NCBI GenBank assembly: GCA_002007465.1
Contig: LNAC01000008.1
Location: 6,682,070 to 6,746,069 of the forward strand
DNA: 64,000 nucleotides
Direction: 5' to 3'
Source of the DNA: Ailurus styani
Taxonomy: Eukaryota; Chordata; Mammalia; Carnivora; Ailuridae
In this document: piece by piece, positions 21,601 through 36,000 of the stretch
Layout: each line of letters starts with the position of its first letter
Numbering within the stretch: the first letter of the stretch is position 1
Notes under the pieces: model-generated
Seen by the model: the letters and a program-made list of their open reading frames with translations, nothing else
What the model was told of the DNA's origin: nothing
Database searches by the model: none
Translations under genes and position numbers: made by a program

Positions 21601-24600
21601 CGGAGTCCACGGTGAAGGGCACCCCGTCCAAGCACTCATTGCAGATGACGCAGCGGAAGCAGCCGGGGTGGTAGGACTTCCCGAGGGCCTGCAGGATCTG
21701 GGGGCGGAAAGAAGAGGCCGGGGCTCAGGGGGGATTATGGGTACGGGCTGCACAGTGAAAAGGAGAGGAACACACCAGGCCGAGGGACCCCACATGGGAT
21801 CACATCGCGCGGCACACACTCATCCCAGTTTCACTTGGACCGAGGTCAAGAGAGGACGCGGCAGGGGAGGCAAATCTAGGTCAATGTATCAACAGGAGGG
21901 AGCCAAACAGGATCCTTCTCCTGGACGTCACCCTCCTGAGCAGAATCTGGAAGGCTCTTTTGCAGTTCTTTGCAGGAACTAGTGTGAAGCAGGCAGGGCC
22001 GCGCCAGGCTCTGTCCCAGCTTTAGGAAGTGGCCGGGCCACGGAAGGATTAAAGTTAATTCCACATGGAAATGGCAGAGCTCAGAAAACCTCTTAAGTTC
22101 TGCCTGCCAGGTGCCTCCTCCTAAGCAGCTTTCTCTCCGCAGCTGGATAATCCAGACGCTGTGACTCAAACGCTGATTATTTCAGATCCAAGCATTAACA
22201 AAGCTTCTTTGTCGATCTTGTTATCGTTTTTTGGTTTTTTTTTTAAGATTTATTTGAGAGAAAGCGACCGCACGCACACGCACAGGGGAAGGGGCGGAGG
22301 AAGAAAGCCTCCAGGCGGACTCCCTGCCAAGCTCGGAGCCCGACGCGGGGCTCCATCCCTGGACCCCCGAGATCACGACCTGAGCAGAAATCAGGAGTCA
22401 GACACTTGACCAACTAAGTCACTCAGGCACCCTATTGCTGTTGTTTCTACACACAAAGTGGAGAAAGTCCCACAAACATACTTCCTCTTAGCGTCACTTT
22501 TTTCCGGTTGTGATGCCCAGAGAGGTAAGAAGCCGTCCTGGAATCAGGACAGAGCCCAGACATGCAGGGCAGGGGAGAGAAGACATGTGAGAAACGTCCT
22601 TGGTGACGTCAGCGAGTGACCAAATCACCTCCCTGCAGAACTGCCTACCTCCAACCCCCTTGCTAGGTGCTGTCAAACCGTTTTCCTATTAAGTCAGTGC
22701 ATCTCAAAGTGTGGTCCCTGGATCTGCAGGATCAGCATCGCTTGGGAGCTTGTTAAAAAATGTGCATTCTCAGGCCCCATCCCGGATCTCCAGAATCAGA
22801 AGCGCTAGGGTCAAGGCCAGAGGTTGGTGTGTTCAAAAAATGATTCCGATGCGTGCTAAACTTGCAGAACCACTGGTCTGAGTTTGTGTCGGTGCACGGG
22901 ACACCTGCAGGAAAGGTGTGGGCCTGCCAGGGCCCGAGGCCTGCTTCCCCCCAAGGCCAATGTCGCGCCTCACACTCCGCAGCCACAGAGGCAAGCTGGC
23001 GGCTTCGTGTGCTCTCCCAGCTTCCTCTGATGGCTCAGCTCTCCAACTTCCTCGCTCCCTCTGGTGCGTCACTAACCTCGGAGGCCCCTCTCGCTCTGCA
23101 GTCAGATGCCAAAATGGGACGAACGACCAGCTGGGCTTCCAAAGTCCACGCGGCAATGAGGACCTTGGGATGCACTTTGCTCCCCGGCTAACACTGCGTT
23201 GGCAGAAGAGACCCCGAAATGAACTTCACCCACAGTGTCCCTACAGCGTGGCAGGACGCCGACGCCATTTTGCCGCACGATGACTCGCTGTGATGATTCA
23301 TTTTCGTGCGGGGAAAATGCCCAGGTTCAACCTGCACGTTCAGAGTCTTCCCCTCTACTAACCGGGGAGCTGGAGGACACGATTTGTACAAAGAACTGGA
23401 CAACTGGGTGCTTTTCTTGGAGAACCAAGAATGGGGTCTGCAGGAAATCTGTTCCCGCATTATAAAAATTCTTGGCAGCAGTCACGGGTCCTGCCTTTAA
23501 AAGCGGGTGTCATTACCAGAGAGACATTTGCTCAAAGTTTTCCAGTCCCAGAGGAGACCCGCAAGGACCCAGGTTCCACTCGGCATTATCCTCGTGGGGT
23601 GGAGATGGTCTCCAAAGCTTCGTTCCTTCACTTCCTGCATGCAAGGCTGGTCCTCACTTCAGGAAGTGGAGGACAGTCGCCCCCTCACCGCCCTGCCGTG
23701 TATTGAGAGCAGCCTTGTGATCTTCTGTGGTCAACAGAATGAGGAAGAAATGATGTGGGGAGATTTTGGAGTCAAGGACTTAAGGAGCCTGGCAGCTTCC
23801 CTCCCTCTTTTGCTGTAGGAAGTCCAAGCTAGACGACTGAATGGGATCAGTGGTCACAGGGAGAAAGGCCTGGAAGGAGAGGCCATCTTGGGCACTCAAC
23901 AAGGACACGAGCTGAACACCGCTGCGTAAGGGACCCCTGGCAATGCCACACGGAGCAGAAGAATCATCCCACTGAGTCCTGACAGTTCCATGAATCACGA
24001 TAAAGAAGTCACTGCTGTTTTCAACGACTACCTTTTGGCAGGGGGGGAGATGTATCAAGCAGCAAGGAATACCCTGAGGCCCAAAGAAGGCTTAGAATAC
24101 CCAGAAATAAAAGTAGTGTATGATCGTGTCCACACATTTGGACACCGTTGACCTCGTAGGTAGTGTTTCAGAAGGACTCTTAAATTGAGAACCGATTCCG
24201 CCAAAGAATCCAATGGGTGTGGAGTCTGCCTGGTGTCGGTGGAAGGTAGGGGTGAGGGTGTGTGGCTCCCGCCTGCCTCGCCATACTCCCAGGGAGGCTT
24301 TGGCTACTAATGAGGACTCGGCCCCCTCGGGGCTACGCTCGGCTGTGGTGTGTTCGGATCTGGGCCACTGTGGGCTCTCCTCATGAACAGGGCAGCCTCC
24401 AGGTCGCTGCTGCTTCATACACGTTAGCAAGAAACCAGCAGAAATGAGCGTTTAGGTCCAGCAACGTGCCGAAGATATTCCTAGCAGCTTCATTTCTAGA
24501 GAGCCTCAAGCTGGCAGCCGCCCAAACCCCCAGCAGCAGAGCAGCAGATACACAAACAATGGAAGTCTACCTAGCAATGAAAATAAATGAACTACTGACA

Positions 24601-27053
24601 CCGGCCATGACATGGATGAACCTCAAGAACATTCGCTAAGGGCGCCTGGGTGGCTCGGTTGGTTAAGCGTCTGACTCTTGATTTCGGCTCAGGTCATGAT
24701 GTCAGGGTTATGAGATCGAGCCCCACACTGGGTTCCACACTAGGCGTCGAGCCAGCTTAAGATTCTCTTTCTCCCTCTCCCGCTGCCCCTGCTCTCCCCC
24801 CCAACCAAAAAAACTACAAAGGGGCACCTGGGTGGCTCAGTCGTTAAGCATCTGCCTTCGGCTGAGGTCATGATCCCAGGGTCTTGGGATCGAGCCCCAC
24901 ATTGGGCTCCCTGCTCAGCAGGGAGCCTGCTTCTCCCTTTCCCTTTGTCGCCCCCCCCGCTAGTGTTTCCGCTCTCTTTCTCTCTCTCTCCGCCAAATAA
25001 AAACACAAAATATTTAAACAACAACAAAAATATTTTCTAAGTGAGAAAAGACAAACCCAAAGGACTCTATACTGTATAATTCCATTTATATAAAGTTCCA
25101 GGACCAGCAAAACTGATCTGGGGCAATAAAGCTCAGAAGAGAGGGTACCTCTGGAGGCAGGGGTTCTGGACTGGGAGAAAGACAAGAAGCAAGTTACCAG
25201 GGTGTGGGATGTGGGAAACATCCACACTTTGACCTGGGTGGGGTTATATGGGTATGTGTATATGCAAAAGGTCATTCACCTGTACACTTAAGATGCACAC
25301 CCTTTACTCTCGGAGTTGTTTCTCCATAAAAAAAGTAAAAGAAAAAAAAATATCAATGATTAGCAATTCCCTTCTCCAGAATGGAATTAATGGGTCAGCT
25401 TACAGAGGGATTTACCTCTTTCCAACTAAAAGAATACTGTATAATTTTCGTTGACCAGTTTATTAAATAAATTCTTAAGGCCTGATCTCTGATGGTGAAC
25501 AGTTTGATGCCTGAGACAGACTAAGGATTCAGCATTTGTTAACGTCACAACCTTACCTTATAAGAAGGCCAGGAAAGAAAAACTGTCCCCACTGAAAAGA
25601 TAAAGATACTGAGATCCAAGACAAGCTCAGAGAGCCAGTGGCTGAGTGAGGAACAGAATGTATAAAACTTGCTTCTTGTTCTGCTGTCTCTGAACTATGG
25701 ACAGGCCCGCAAAACTCATTTTAGGAATAGATGGAGCCAGACAGAACATGGGGCACAAACAACTCTGTTTATCTGACTTTTTGTACCTAACTCTAAGGGA
25801 GATGAAGTTTGGCATTTGGCATCTCACTTGGGACACCACAAGGATCACAGAAAATAGGAGGGAGGCTGGTGTGATCCAAAAAGTCCAGAGAAAACAGCTT
25901 GATCAGAAACATAATACCATGTGGACTATATGATTAAGGATGCTAATACCAGTAAAAGCCAACAACATGGCTTCTTGTAGAGCAAGCACGTCTTCTCTTA
26001 ATAAAACCAGATGCAACCACAAATCAAGGTAGGAAACACAGTTTTCAACTGTTACTTTCTATTTCTGTGAATGCCTCTCCCTCCTGCCATGCCATCACCT
26101 TGTCCTGCTGACCCTACTCACCATGTCCATGATCAGATGTCCACAGAGAAAACACCTGTCAGCAGACTGCTGGAACCCAGAGTACTGCAGAGGAAAAAGA
26201 AAAGAAAGTTAGAGCCAGGTAGGACAGATGACCCAGCCATTTGCCCACCAGTCACAAAGATGACAAGGAACTTTTCGGAAACACGTGTCGCTCTACACAA
26301 AAATCTGTCGCTTCCTAGAGGACAACACAGTTGTGTGATGAATCATGGAATATCTTCTGCCACAAAGCCATTATGTATACTAATACCACTCACCCTAACA
26401 GGAGCTGTATCTGGGCATCCACAACATGCCAGGCTCTGTGTAAGAGGCTGTGCGTAGAGAAGCCTTAGACTCTAAGCCAGTGGTTCTCAAAGAGGAGTTC
26501 TCTGACATCACCTGGAAACTTGTAAGAAATGCAAATTCTTGGGCTCCACCCAAGACCTTCTGAATTAGAAGCTCTGGGAGAGGACCTGGTAATATGTGCA
26601 TCCGTACAAGCCCAGACTCTGATGCCGGTTCTAATCCTTAAAACAATTCTTTTTTTTTTTTTTTTAAGATTTTACTTATTTACTGATTTAATTATTTTTG
26701 ATAGAGAGAGCACACTGGGAATGGGAGGGGGACAGACACCCCTCTGAGCAGAGAGCCCCACGTGGGGCTCGATCCCAGGACCCCAGGATCATGACTTGAG
26801 CCAAAGGCAGACACTTAACCAACTGAGCCACCTAGGTATCCCTCAAATCCTTAAAACAATTCTTAAAACAAGGTATTCATCATACCATTCCTCAGATGAA
26901 AACAAGAGAAGCTCAGAGAGGTTAAATGACCTTCACAAGGTCACACAGCCTATAAGGAAGGAGTAAGAACAGGATTCAGATTCAAGTCTGGTTCTGGTTA
27001 AAACGTCAATGGCTTTAGTTTCAAAGACACTTGGTAAATATGCTCTATCTTAC

Positions 27054-27099
<46 letters not shown>

Positions 27100-30000
27100 T
27101 GCACACACACGCACAGCTGGAGTCTTCAAAGAAATGAGAAACACTTTTCGGAAAAGCACACACAGAAAAGACACCATATGCTGGAAGATACTAGAAGTTT
27201 AGATATTACGAACACACATTGGGGGGGGGTGCATGTAATGGAAAGGAAGGTGGAAAAAAAAGAAAAAGGGGACTTTCTGCAAACCTCAAGGGTGACAGTC
27301 CTTTATTTTCAGGGTGAACCAGCCTCGCCCCCACCTCGTGCTCCCATGAGCCTGTGGGGCCCACAGCCTGCTGGGAAACGACTGAGGCGGGGTGCAGACT
27401 CAGACCTGGCCAATCAGAGCCCCACATTCCTCCAGCACCAACGACTGTGCCCACAGGTGGGCATGTGACCCAAGAGAGCCAATGAGACTGGAGGAGCAGG
27501 GCAGGCACTATGGCTCAAAAGCAAGAGGATGCAAACCCCGGAGCCCACCTCAGGCTGCAGGTGCAGGACCCCAAACTGAAGACAAGACCACCCTGAGGCC
27601 ACTGCTGAGTGCATCTCCTTTTTGCTTCGGCCAGTTTGAGTCTGCTTGTCTGTTACCGGCAAGCCTGGGTCACGGTGCATAACCCCCAAGCCATCTCCGG
27701 GTCCCCCCCGGCGATGCAGGCTCCGCTCATCATCTACCATTTGCCACGCACCACTCCGTGCTCGGCACTGGGTTAGGATGTGACGAGGTCAAGGTGAAGA
27801 AGCGTGTTCTCTCCTCCCTAGAAGCTTACATTCTGATGAGGAAGAAAGGCTTGTGGACGGCCACCCTGCCGTGCGCTCCCTGCTTGGCCTGGGAAGCCGG
27901 GTGTGGTGGCCCCGGGGGAGGGGCGCTCAGTGTCGGGGAGGGGGACAGGGCTCTCAGTTCCCCGGGCATAGAAAGGGTGAAGACACCGCAGGCAGGGGAA
28001 ATGGCCCACGCTGAGGCACAAAGGCTGGAGGCTGTGCAGGGGTGCAAGCAAGCAGGAGAGCCACAAGGCAGGATCCAGAACACAGCTTGGATGCATCCTT
28101 TGACCCCTAGAGACGTGGGGCCTGGGTGGGCTGGGCTGACACACAGGTAGCGTGGCTGGGCTACGCTGACACGGGGAGCTAAGCAGGCCCAGGGAGGCCG
28201 AGGTGGCACAGGGATCAATGCTTAGCCACATTCTGGGAGACGTGGGGAGGAGGAGGGGTCGAGGGTGAACCCAGGACACAGTTCTCAGAGGTAAGGACCC
28301 AAGGCAACAGGAGGCTTCTGCTTCAGGCAAGCGGACTGTGAAGGGCTGGGGGACCGTCCAGTGGCCAGTGAGATGTCAGCAGCTGGCCTGAGTGGGGCTG
28401 ACAGGGCTGGAGCTCAGGTCTGGGAGTCGCTGGGACACAGAGTGGAGGCTGGAGGCCCAGAGAGAGGAGCCAGGATTTGAAGGAATGAAGGCCTGAACCC
28501 CAGTCCGGAGGTTTAAGAGAGAGGTGGGGCAGGCAGAAACGGGTAGAACACAAGAGGACAGGCCAAGTGACCCTCAAGCCCCTTCCAAGCCCAAAGCTCT
28601 GCGTTTGTCCTTTGCTTGGGGAACAAGGGCCACCTGGTACATCTACAGAGAGGAAGTCAGGACCCCCTTCCCTGGCTGCACTCAGCTCCCCCCCGGCACC
28701 GGGGGTCACCCAGAGAAACCACTCTCCTCTGCCTGGCCCGGCTCGCCCCCCAGGCCCCTGCCCCTGACTCCAGTCAGGACTGCGGGCAGGGGAGGTTTAG
28801 GTAACAAACTCACCAGGAAGTCTTCCTCACAAAACACTTTGCCGTTGACAAAATAAAAGGCTTTTCCTCTCAGCTTCCGGCCTAAGGAAAAAACACAAAG
28901 GCAGGGTGAAAAGAAGATGATGTATGCAGTGAAAAAAGGAGAAAAGAAAGGCGGTGTGTTTAAACAGAAACAAACATGCCCCAAATGCCAAGTGTCACTA
29001 AGGGTGTGTGGTTCTGGAAAGCCCCTGGCGATGGGCAGGGGGAGGCTGGGCGGCCGGGGACACCAGCGCTGCCTGGGGAATCATCCTTTGCCCACTTCTG
29101 CCACCTCTGCTCCGCTGAGAAAGAAGCCAGCGAGGTACCTGGTGAGGGGATGGCAGGGGCACGCTTGGGGGGTGAAGCTGTTCCCACAGGTGTTTGGGAT
29201 GTTACCTTTGACATGTTCTCCAAGGGACACTGGTGACAGCCTATCAGGAAAGTCCTATAAATTGGTCAACTTTATTTTCCTTATTTTCGTGTCTCTTTTC
29301 ATCTCAGCTATACAGAAAATACACATTGGTGGACGGATCATGATTTTTCTTGTTTTCTCCTGATCTAAACGGGGTGAGGAAGGGTGGGAAAAATTCAAAG
29401 CACCCCAGCTGCTTAGGTGTAACTTTAGTGTCCATAAAGCTAGGACACTGACAAGAATCGCACACTTTGCCATTTGCGACGACGTGGATGGAACTAGAGG
29501 GTATTATGCTGGGCGAAATCAGTCGATCAGAGAAAGACAATTATCATATGATCTCTCTGATATGAGGAACTTGAGGGGCAGGGTGGGGAGTCGTGGGGGG
29601 TAGGGAGGGAAAAATAACAAAACAAGATGGGATCGGGAAGGAGACAAAGCATAAGAGACTCTTAATCTCATAAAACAAACTGAGGGTTACTGGGAGGTGG
29701 GAGGGTAGGGATAGGGTGGATGAGTTATGGACACTGGGGAGGGTTTGTGCTATGGTGAGTGCTGTGAAAGGTGCAAGCCTGATGATTCACAGACCTGTAC
29801 CCCGGCGGGGGGGAGAATAGCACACTTTATCGATGCCCTTGATCTCTAATAAAAAATACAGAGCCTGTTCAAGGTTAAGCAGGAGCATCTTTGTAGAAGA
29901 CCCTGGGTCCGTGACTCCAAGGCATTCCCAGATCTGAGAACACTTCCAGCACCAGGGACAACACATATGCAATAGACCGCGGAAGTTTCCAAAACTGAAT

Positions 30001-33000
30001 GAATTCTAAACTAGTGGAATCAAGCCCCTTGGAGCCAGGGTTTCCCCTTGGTTTCCACAACATGAAACCAAACTCACCAAATGTTGCAAATGCTAACGGT
30101 GCTCGAGACAGAGAAACCCCCTTGATAAAACACTGAACACCCTCGCCTGGGACCCCCAGAGCCAGCAAAGAGCACAAGGCAAAAGAAAAGTCTGGGGACA
30201 TAGACCTGTTGGAGCTTAGAGAGGGCCTGGAAAGTATCAATGCAGAGGAAAAGCCGCAAAAAAAGGAAAGAAGTTCAACTGCAAAAGCAAAAAGCTCCAG
30301 ACAGATTAAAGGCCTCGGTGTGAAAAACAAAAGTTATCAGAGGAAAGTGTGAGCAACTGTCTTTGACTTGGGCATGGCAAAGGATTTCTCCGGTGAGATA
30401 TATAAGGCACACCTTATAAAGGTAAAGGCTGATCAATAGGATATCAACAATCCAAACTTCTGTTCAACATAAAACAACATATACAAAGTTCAAAAGACAA
30501 AGCTGTTGAAGAGTCAAAACTGCTCTGAGCAGGGAGGAGGAGTGGGTCCGGGGCTGGCGACCGGAGAGAACAAGGAGAAAGAGGAGATGGAAGGACGAGG
30601 ACTCTGGGGCTGACCCTCCACGGTCCTGCCCCTGTGCCCCCCTCTCCCCAACCCTCTGATCGGTTCCTATAGAACTTTTTAATACTCTGATTATATGCTG
30701 CGCTCCTTGAGAAGCCTTTGGCTCAGGTCATGATCCCAGGGTCCTGGGACTGAGCCCCATGGTGGGCTCCCTGCTCAATGGGGAGTCTGCTTCTTCCTCT
30801 CCCTCTGCCCCTCCCTCCCCCTGCTTACATTAGTCATCACCCTGAAGACACTTCTTCACTCTGTGAGGGATGGTAGAAATTGGAACAAGCTTATAAGAGA
30901 AAATTTGGAATCAAGTATCAATGGCATTTAGAAAGCTCAGATTATATTGATTGAAAAATTCTACTGCAGGAATTTATCCTAAGGAAATAACCAGAGTTGG
31001 ACTGTTTAAAGGGTCTTCATCTCAACATTATTTAAAACAGCTGAGGGGTGCCTGGGTGGCTCAGTTGGTTAAGCATCAGACTCTTTTTTTTTAAAAAAGA
31101 TGTTATTTATTTATTTGACTGAGAGAGAGATCACAAGTAGGCAGAGAGGCAGGCAAAGGGAGAGGGGAAGCAGGCTCCCCGCTGAGTAGAGAGCCCGATG
31201 CGGGGCTCGATCCCAGGACCCTGAGATCATGACCTGAGCAGAGGCTTTAACCCACTGAGCCACCCAGGCGCCCCAAGCATCAGACTCTTGAATTCAACTC
31301 ATGAAATCAGGTCATGATCTCAGGGTCGTGAGATCGAGCCCCGCGTCTGGCTTCACACTCAATGGGGAGTCTGCTTGAGATTCTCTCTCTCCCTCTCCCT
31401 CTGCTTGTGACTCACACTCTCTCCCTAAAGAAAATATTTTAAAAACATTTAAAATATTAAAAAATAACTTTAAAAATGAGCATTAAGCAAATATCTAATT
31501 CCTATTAAATAAATTATAGCATTTTACTATTAGGCAGCCATAAAAAAAGATTATTTTCAAAAACAGACTTGATGACACTGAGATATTTAAAACACTTTAA
31601 AAGGTGGTATAAAAGCATGTTTGTGTATGGGTACAGATATGGAAACACATGCTCACACACCTGTATGATCACAAAACTGTGTATGTTCATACACACCAAA
31701 TGTATACCAAATGTTAATAATCATTATCTCTGAGTATAGAAAAATGGGTGATTTTTATTTTTTTTCTGCAATGACTATATATTATTTTCATAGCCTGAAA
31801 CAAATTATAATGGGGTGGGGGAGTGTGGAAAGAGCAATGGGGCATATGCCAGAAGTCTACAATGCAAGTCTGTAGCTCTCCAAACCTTCTCTCCTGTCCA
31901 TTCCTCAAAGTTAGTTACACTCACTTCTGGAAGGTTCTAGAACCTCTGCCAGCATTTCCTGACTCTGCAAAACTAGGGTAATAAGAAGGAGCACTTATAA
32001 CTAAATGACTTCAGGGTTCACTGACACAACCCCCCCTTTACAGCCATGGAAGTTCATTTATAATTATCTCAGTTGGAACTTGCCCCTCTATAAAAAAAAT
32101 TCAGGGAACTTAAAGTTTTACACAGGAAAATGAGAACTAACTAGAGTAGCCTCTCTCCATATTTCTGTCCCCATCAGGCACCTGGGTGAGAGCCTCCAGT
32201 CCCTCCCCAGGCAGCCACGGTGACAGGAAGGACACAAATAGTCCACCACGAAGGAAAACGATGCCCACGCTGTCTGACCACAAGGAAAACCCAAGTCCAG
32301 CCTGAGAGGGGGCTGGCTTGCTTTGCTGCCCCCAGGTTCCGGAAAGGAAAGGAGGTGAGGCTGCAGATCTCACGGTGGCCACTGGAGAGAAGCAAGGGGG
32401 CCGTCTGGAAACAGCACAGATCTTCCTAAACAGAGATGAGGCTTCTGATCCAATGCACAGAACACGAAGCTCTGGTTCCAAGAAACGGGGTCTGGGAAGT
32501 TCCAAGGAATCTGAGCTGGGAATTAACTTTCTCTTTTAATAGAAGGCATATCACCTCTGTTCCAGAAATTACACAAGAGGAATATTAAACCCGCCAAAGT
32601 GCCAAGCACTCTAGTGTTCTAAGAAACACAATCAAGAGCTTTCCCACTTATAACATCAACAAAGATTTTTTAAATGATCGCCGTCATTTATGACTGCGTC
32701 CGGGTGTATTTCTGTAAGCTACTGATGAGCATGTAAAATGATGAACTCTCCCTAGAGAGAAACTTTAAAAATGTTTATTTCTGACTTGGTGTGGCTCTCT
32801 GGGACTTAGCTTAAGAAAAGAATCAGAAATGTGAATAAATATTTACTTAGGTAAGTCTTAAGTGGCCCTTGGAAGCCCTAGGAGAAATAATTACATAAAA
32901 CAGAGTACACCTAAATGGTGAGATATTATGTGGCCGTTTAAAGTTCCGTTCAAATAAGGGTTTTAGTGAGACTGGCGAATGCTTAATACTATAGAGGGTT

Positions 33001-36000
33001 ACTCAAAATACATTAGTAAATGAAAAATGCAAGCTGGATAGCTGTAGTATTCCATTTCAGTAACTTACGTCCATACGCACACACTGATACACAAAGGAAA
33101 ACTCTGGAATGCTGTACGCCAAAACTGACAGGGCGTGGCACTGGTAAGATGGTATTTTACCAGGAAACTGCACTGTCAGTAGTGCTATTTAAATTTATCT
33201 AGTACCATGTTGCTCTGGTAGGTTGTATTACTATTTACGCTTACTACTTTATTACTCTTACTACTTTATACATTTCGATATTTGACATTTTTTCTACTAT
33301 TAGGGACACCTGTAGATGGTATTAGAATTTCACTTTTTGCTTTCATACACTTATATTAAATTTTTCTAGAATTACATATTTAATAATTTGAAAAACCATA
33401 CTTTTATTTTTAAAAGATTTTTTTTCATTTATTTTGAGAGAGAGAGGGTGTGCATGAGGGCGGGGAGGAGCAGAGGGCGAGGGAGAGGAAGGAAAGGAAA
33501 GAATCTTGGAAAGACACTGCGCCGAGCATAGAGCCCCACGCAGAGCTCAACCCGGGGCTCGATCCCACAACCCCGGAGACCAAGACCCAAATGGAAACCA
33601 AGAGTCAGAGGCTCAACCGACTGAGCCACCTAGGTGCTCTTAGTTTTTTGGTTTTTTCTTTAAAGTAGACTCTTGTGGGCGCCTGGGTGGCTCAGTGGGT
33701 TAAAGCCTCTGCCTTCGGCTCAGGTCATGATCTCAGGGTCCTGGGATCGAGGCCCGCATCGGGCTCTCTGCTCAGCGGGGAGCTTGCTTCCCCCTCTCTC
33801 TCTCTGCCTGCCTCTCTGCCTACTTGTGATCTCTCTCTCTGTCAAATAAATAAATAAAATCTTAAAAAAAAAAAAGACCATCTAAGTTGAGAAACTAGAT
33901 TCCACACCAAATTAGTTTTTGTTTTATCAGTAGGAGAAAAAAATAAAACCCTAACATCCGTTGGTTGCCTTCTAGATTTCAAGTACTGTGTTTATAACTT
34001 TCATATATTAACAAGTCTAAAAATGTGTAACGTCACACGGTCCTGCACCATCAGCCCTCCTTTCTGGCTTTGTCCCAGTCCACTCCTTTCACAGGCAAGT
34101 TCACCGATCACTCCCTGTCACTCGTTGTAGGTTTTTGGTTTCAGCAAGTGAGGAAACAGTTCACCAAAGAATGAGGCAGAAATAAAACCCATCACGTGAC
34201 GATATCAGGGAGCACTTCCCAGATGCGGGAATTAATTGTCCTTGGGAATCGGCCGAAAGGACCCCCCAGGGCTATTCCCACTTTCTGGGTTTCCTTTTCT
34301 CTTCATAAAAACGTGATACCGATGGGGGGAACGTCACCTCCAGTTCGTACACTCTGAGGCTCAGAGTAGTAAGTGGGCAGGACGGGAACCAGGGTTTGTC
34401 TGGCCCTGAAGCCCACGTGTGTCCCATTGTGCCACGAGATCGCCCACATGATTTAAAGGCTGGGAAAGCACAGCTACGCACGGAGTCCACTTTTTCTCTC
34501 CCTACCAGGGAATGGAGAAAGGAATTTTCATTTTTTAACGTTTATTTACTCAAGCAATCTCTATATCCAATGTGGGACTCGAACTCACGGCCCCGAGATC
34601 AAGAGCCGCATGCTCTACTGACTGAACCAGCCAGGCACCCAGAGGCTTCTGGACTTCAAAAGCAGGAAGGCAGAGGGAAAGTATTCTTGCAGCTGAATCA
34701 CTCCAGGTCTGGCCAATGACACAGACACTAACCTTGAAATTCCTGGAATCACCAAGACCGACCTGAAAGTGCCACGCAGCTGCTTGATCCAGAACCCAGA
34801 ACGGTCCTCACTGATGCACACGCTAGAGCAGCCAACCACCACTAGGTGGCAGCAAACCACACCCCGGACCCACTGAGAACGCCAGGCTGCTGGCGGAGGC
34901 GGCTGGCTTGGGTCACGTCCCTCGCTAATCCTCCAACAACTCGACCTCGAGCTAGAAGCACTTTAACGACCACCTACCGCACTGCGCAAAAGCTAAATCC
35001 CTCAGGCACACTTGCCCACGGAGGCTACGAGTTGGGATTTGAACCCAGCTCTCGGACAAGAAGTGAGCACTCTTCCTACTACATGATGTCCTCTTAGTCC
35101 CCCAAGGAGTCGCTCTCAGACTAGGGGTGGGGGGAGGAGGTGGATTTCCTGGCCTTCCCCATCAAACCTCTTCCCCACTCCTCAGAAGCAGCTGCTGGGT
35201 TTGTTAAAGCACACACTGCTGAGCCCCATCCCGGGGGACTCTGACCTGGTAGGTCTGGCAGGAGTCTGAGACCTTGCCCTTCCCACGCGATGCTCAAGGG
35301 GCTGGTCCGGGGGCCACACTAAGACAGGAGATGCCTCCGGCCAGTTTCTGAACCAGCGTTTCCACTCGCCGAGATTCGTCTTGGTCAAACAAAAGTGCGA
35401 AGATCCGGACCATCCCTGAACAACGAGCAACCAACGGGACGGTGATGGGGAGGCAGGTCCGTGTCCCGTCTTCCTAATTCAGCCCCAGAATCATCCTGCT
35501 GCTGACAGAGGAATTCCTCACACCAGGAAACACATGGTGATGTGCACACCAAAAATATACCAAAGAAGCTGTTTTTCCCAGAGCTTTAGAGCAGTCAAAG
35601 GTGCTCCTTATTTTCCAATCGCAACAAGTTTAGGATATACTGACTAATAAGTGTATAGACTTGTCAAAAGCCCCTTCCCACTGATGGTGGATATTTTATA
35701 TTTGCCTTCAGGGGCCCCTTCAGTTGAAAAGAAAACTCTGGATGGATCCAGTATAGCACCACAAAGGAAAGGATGACCACAGTCACAGATGTCACCAAGA
35801 GTGCCGGCCGCGTAACCTGACAAATTAAACTAAACGTGCCAGGCTCGCCGTTCTCCCTCCCCCCCAGAAATAGGAACGATTTGTCTCTTCTGCAAAAGTA
35901 ACTGGCCCTAAGCTGTAAGACTTCATCGCAAATTTCAGTGTCCAAAATGCCTCCCTGAAAAGTAAAAAGGGAAGGTTTTCCTGGCCACAAGAGGAGTTCC

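Larger units (their letters stand above)
24450..25345 (+). repeat. L1 3' segment split by two SINEs
   Basis: 'Acaatggaagtctacctag ... tggatgaacctcaagaacat' continues after the SINEs with 'taagtgagaaaagacaaacc', the normal order of an L1 3' region. A spurious ORF at 25248-25454 lies in its end. Confidence 0.8.
21698..28813 (-). other. LIMD1: LIMD1 introns 3 and 4
   Basis: Apart from exon 4 this span holds SINEs, an L1 3' segment split by two SINEs (24,450-25,340), two MER5-type elements, an MIR and a CA repeat. Stretches 22,880-24,450, 25,345-26,100 and 27,300-28,800 show no identifiable element apart from faint old-repeat resemblance. Confidence 0.75.
30841..31800 (+). repeat. Old LINE (HAL1/L1ME-like) interrupted by nested SINEs
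   Basis: 'Caggaatttatcctaagga', 'aggcagccataaaaaaaga' and 'gtgatttttattttttttct' are typical of old LINE 3' regions. The SINE complex at 31,045-31,440 splits it. Confidence 0.6.

Noticed and set aside
27060..27115. CRISPR-like periodicity or other prokaryotic repeat arrays
   Set aside because: All short-period repeats are dinucleotide to 17-bp simple repeats typical of mammalian DNA. There are no spacer-repeat arrays, operons or ribosome binding sites.
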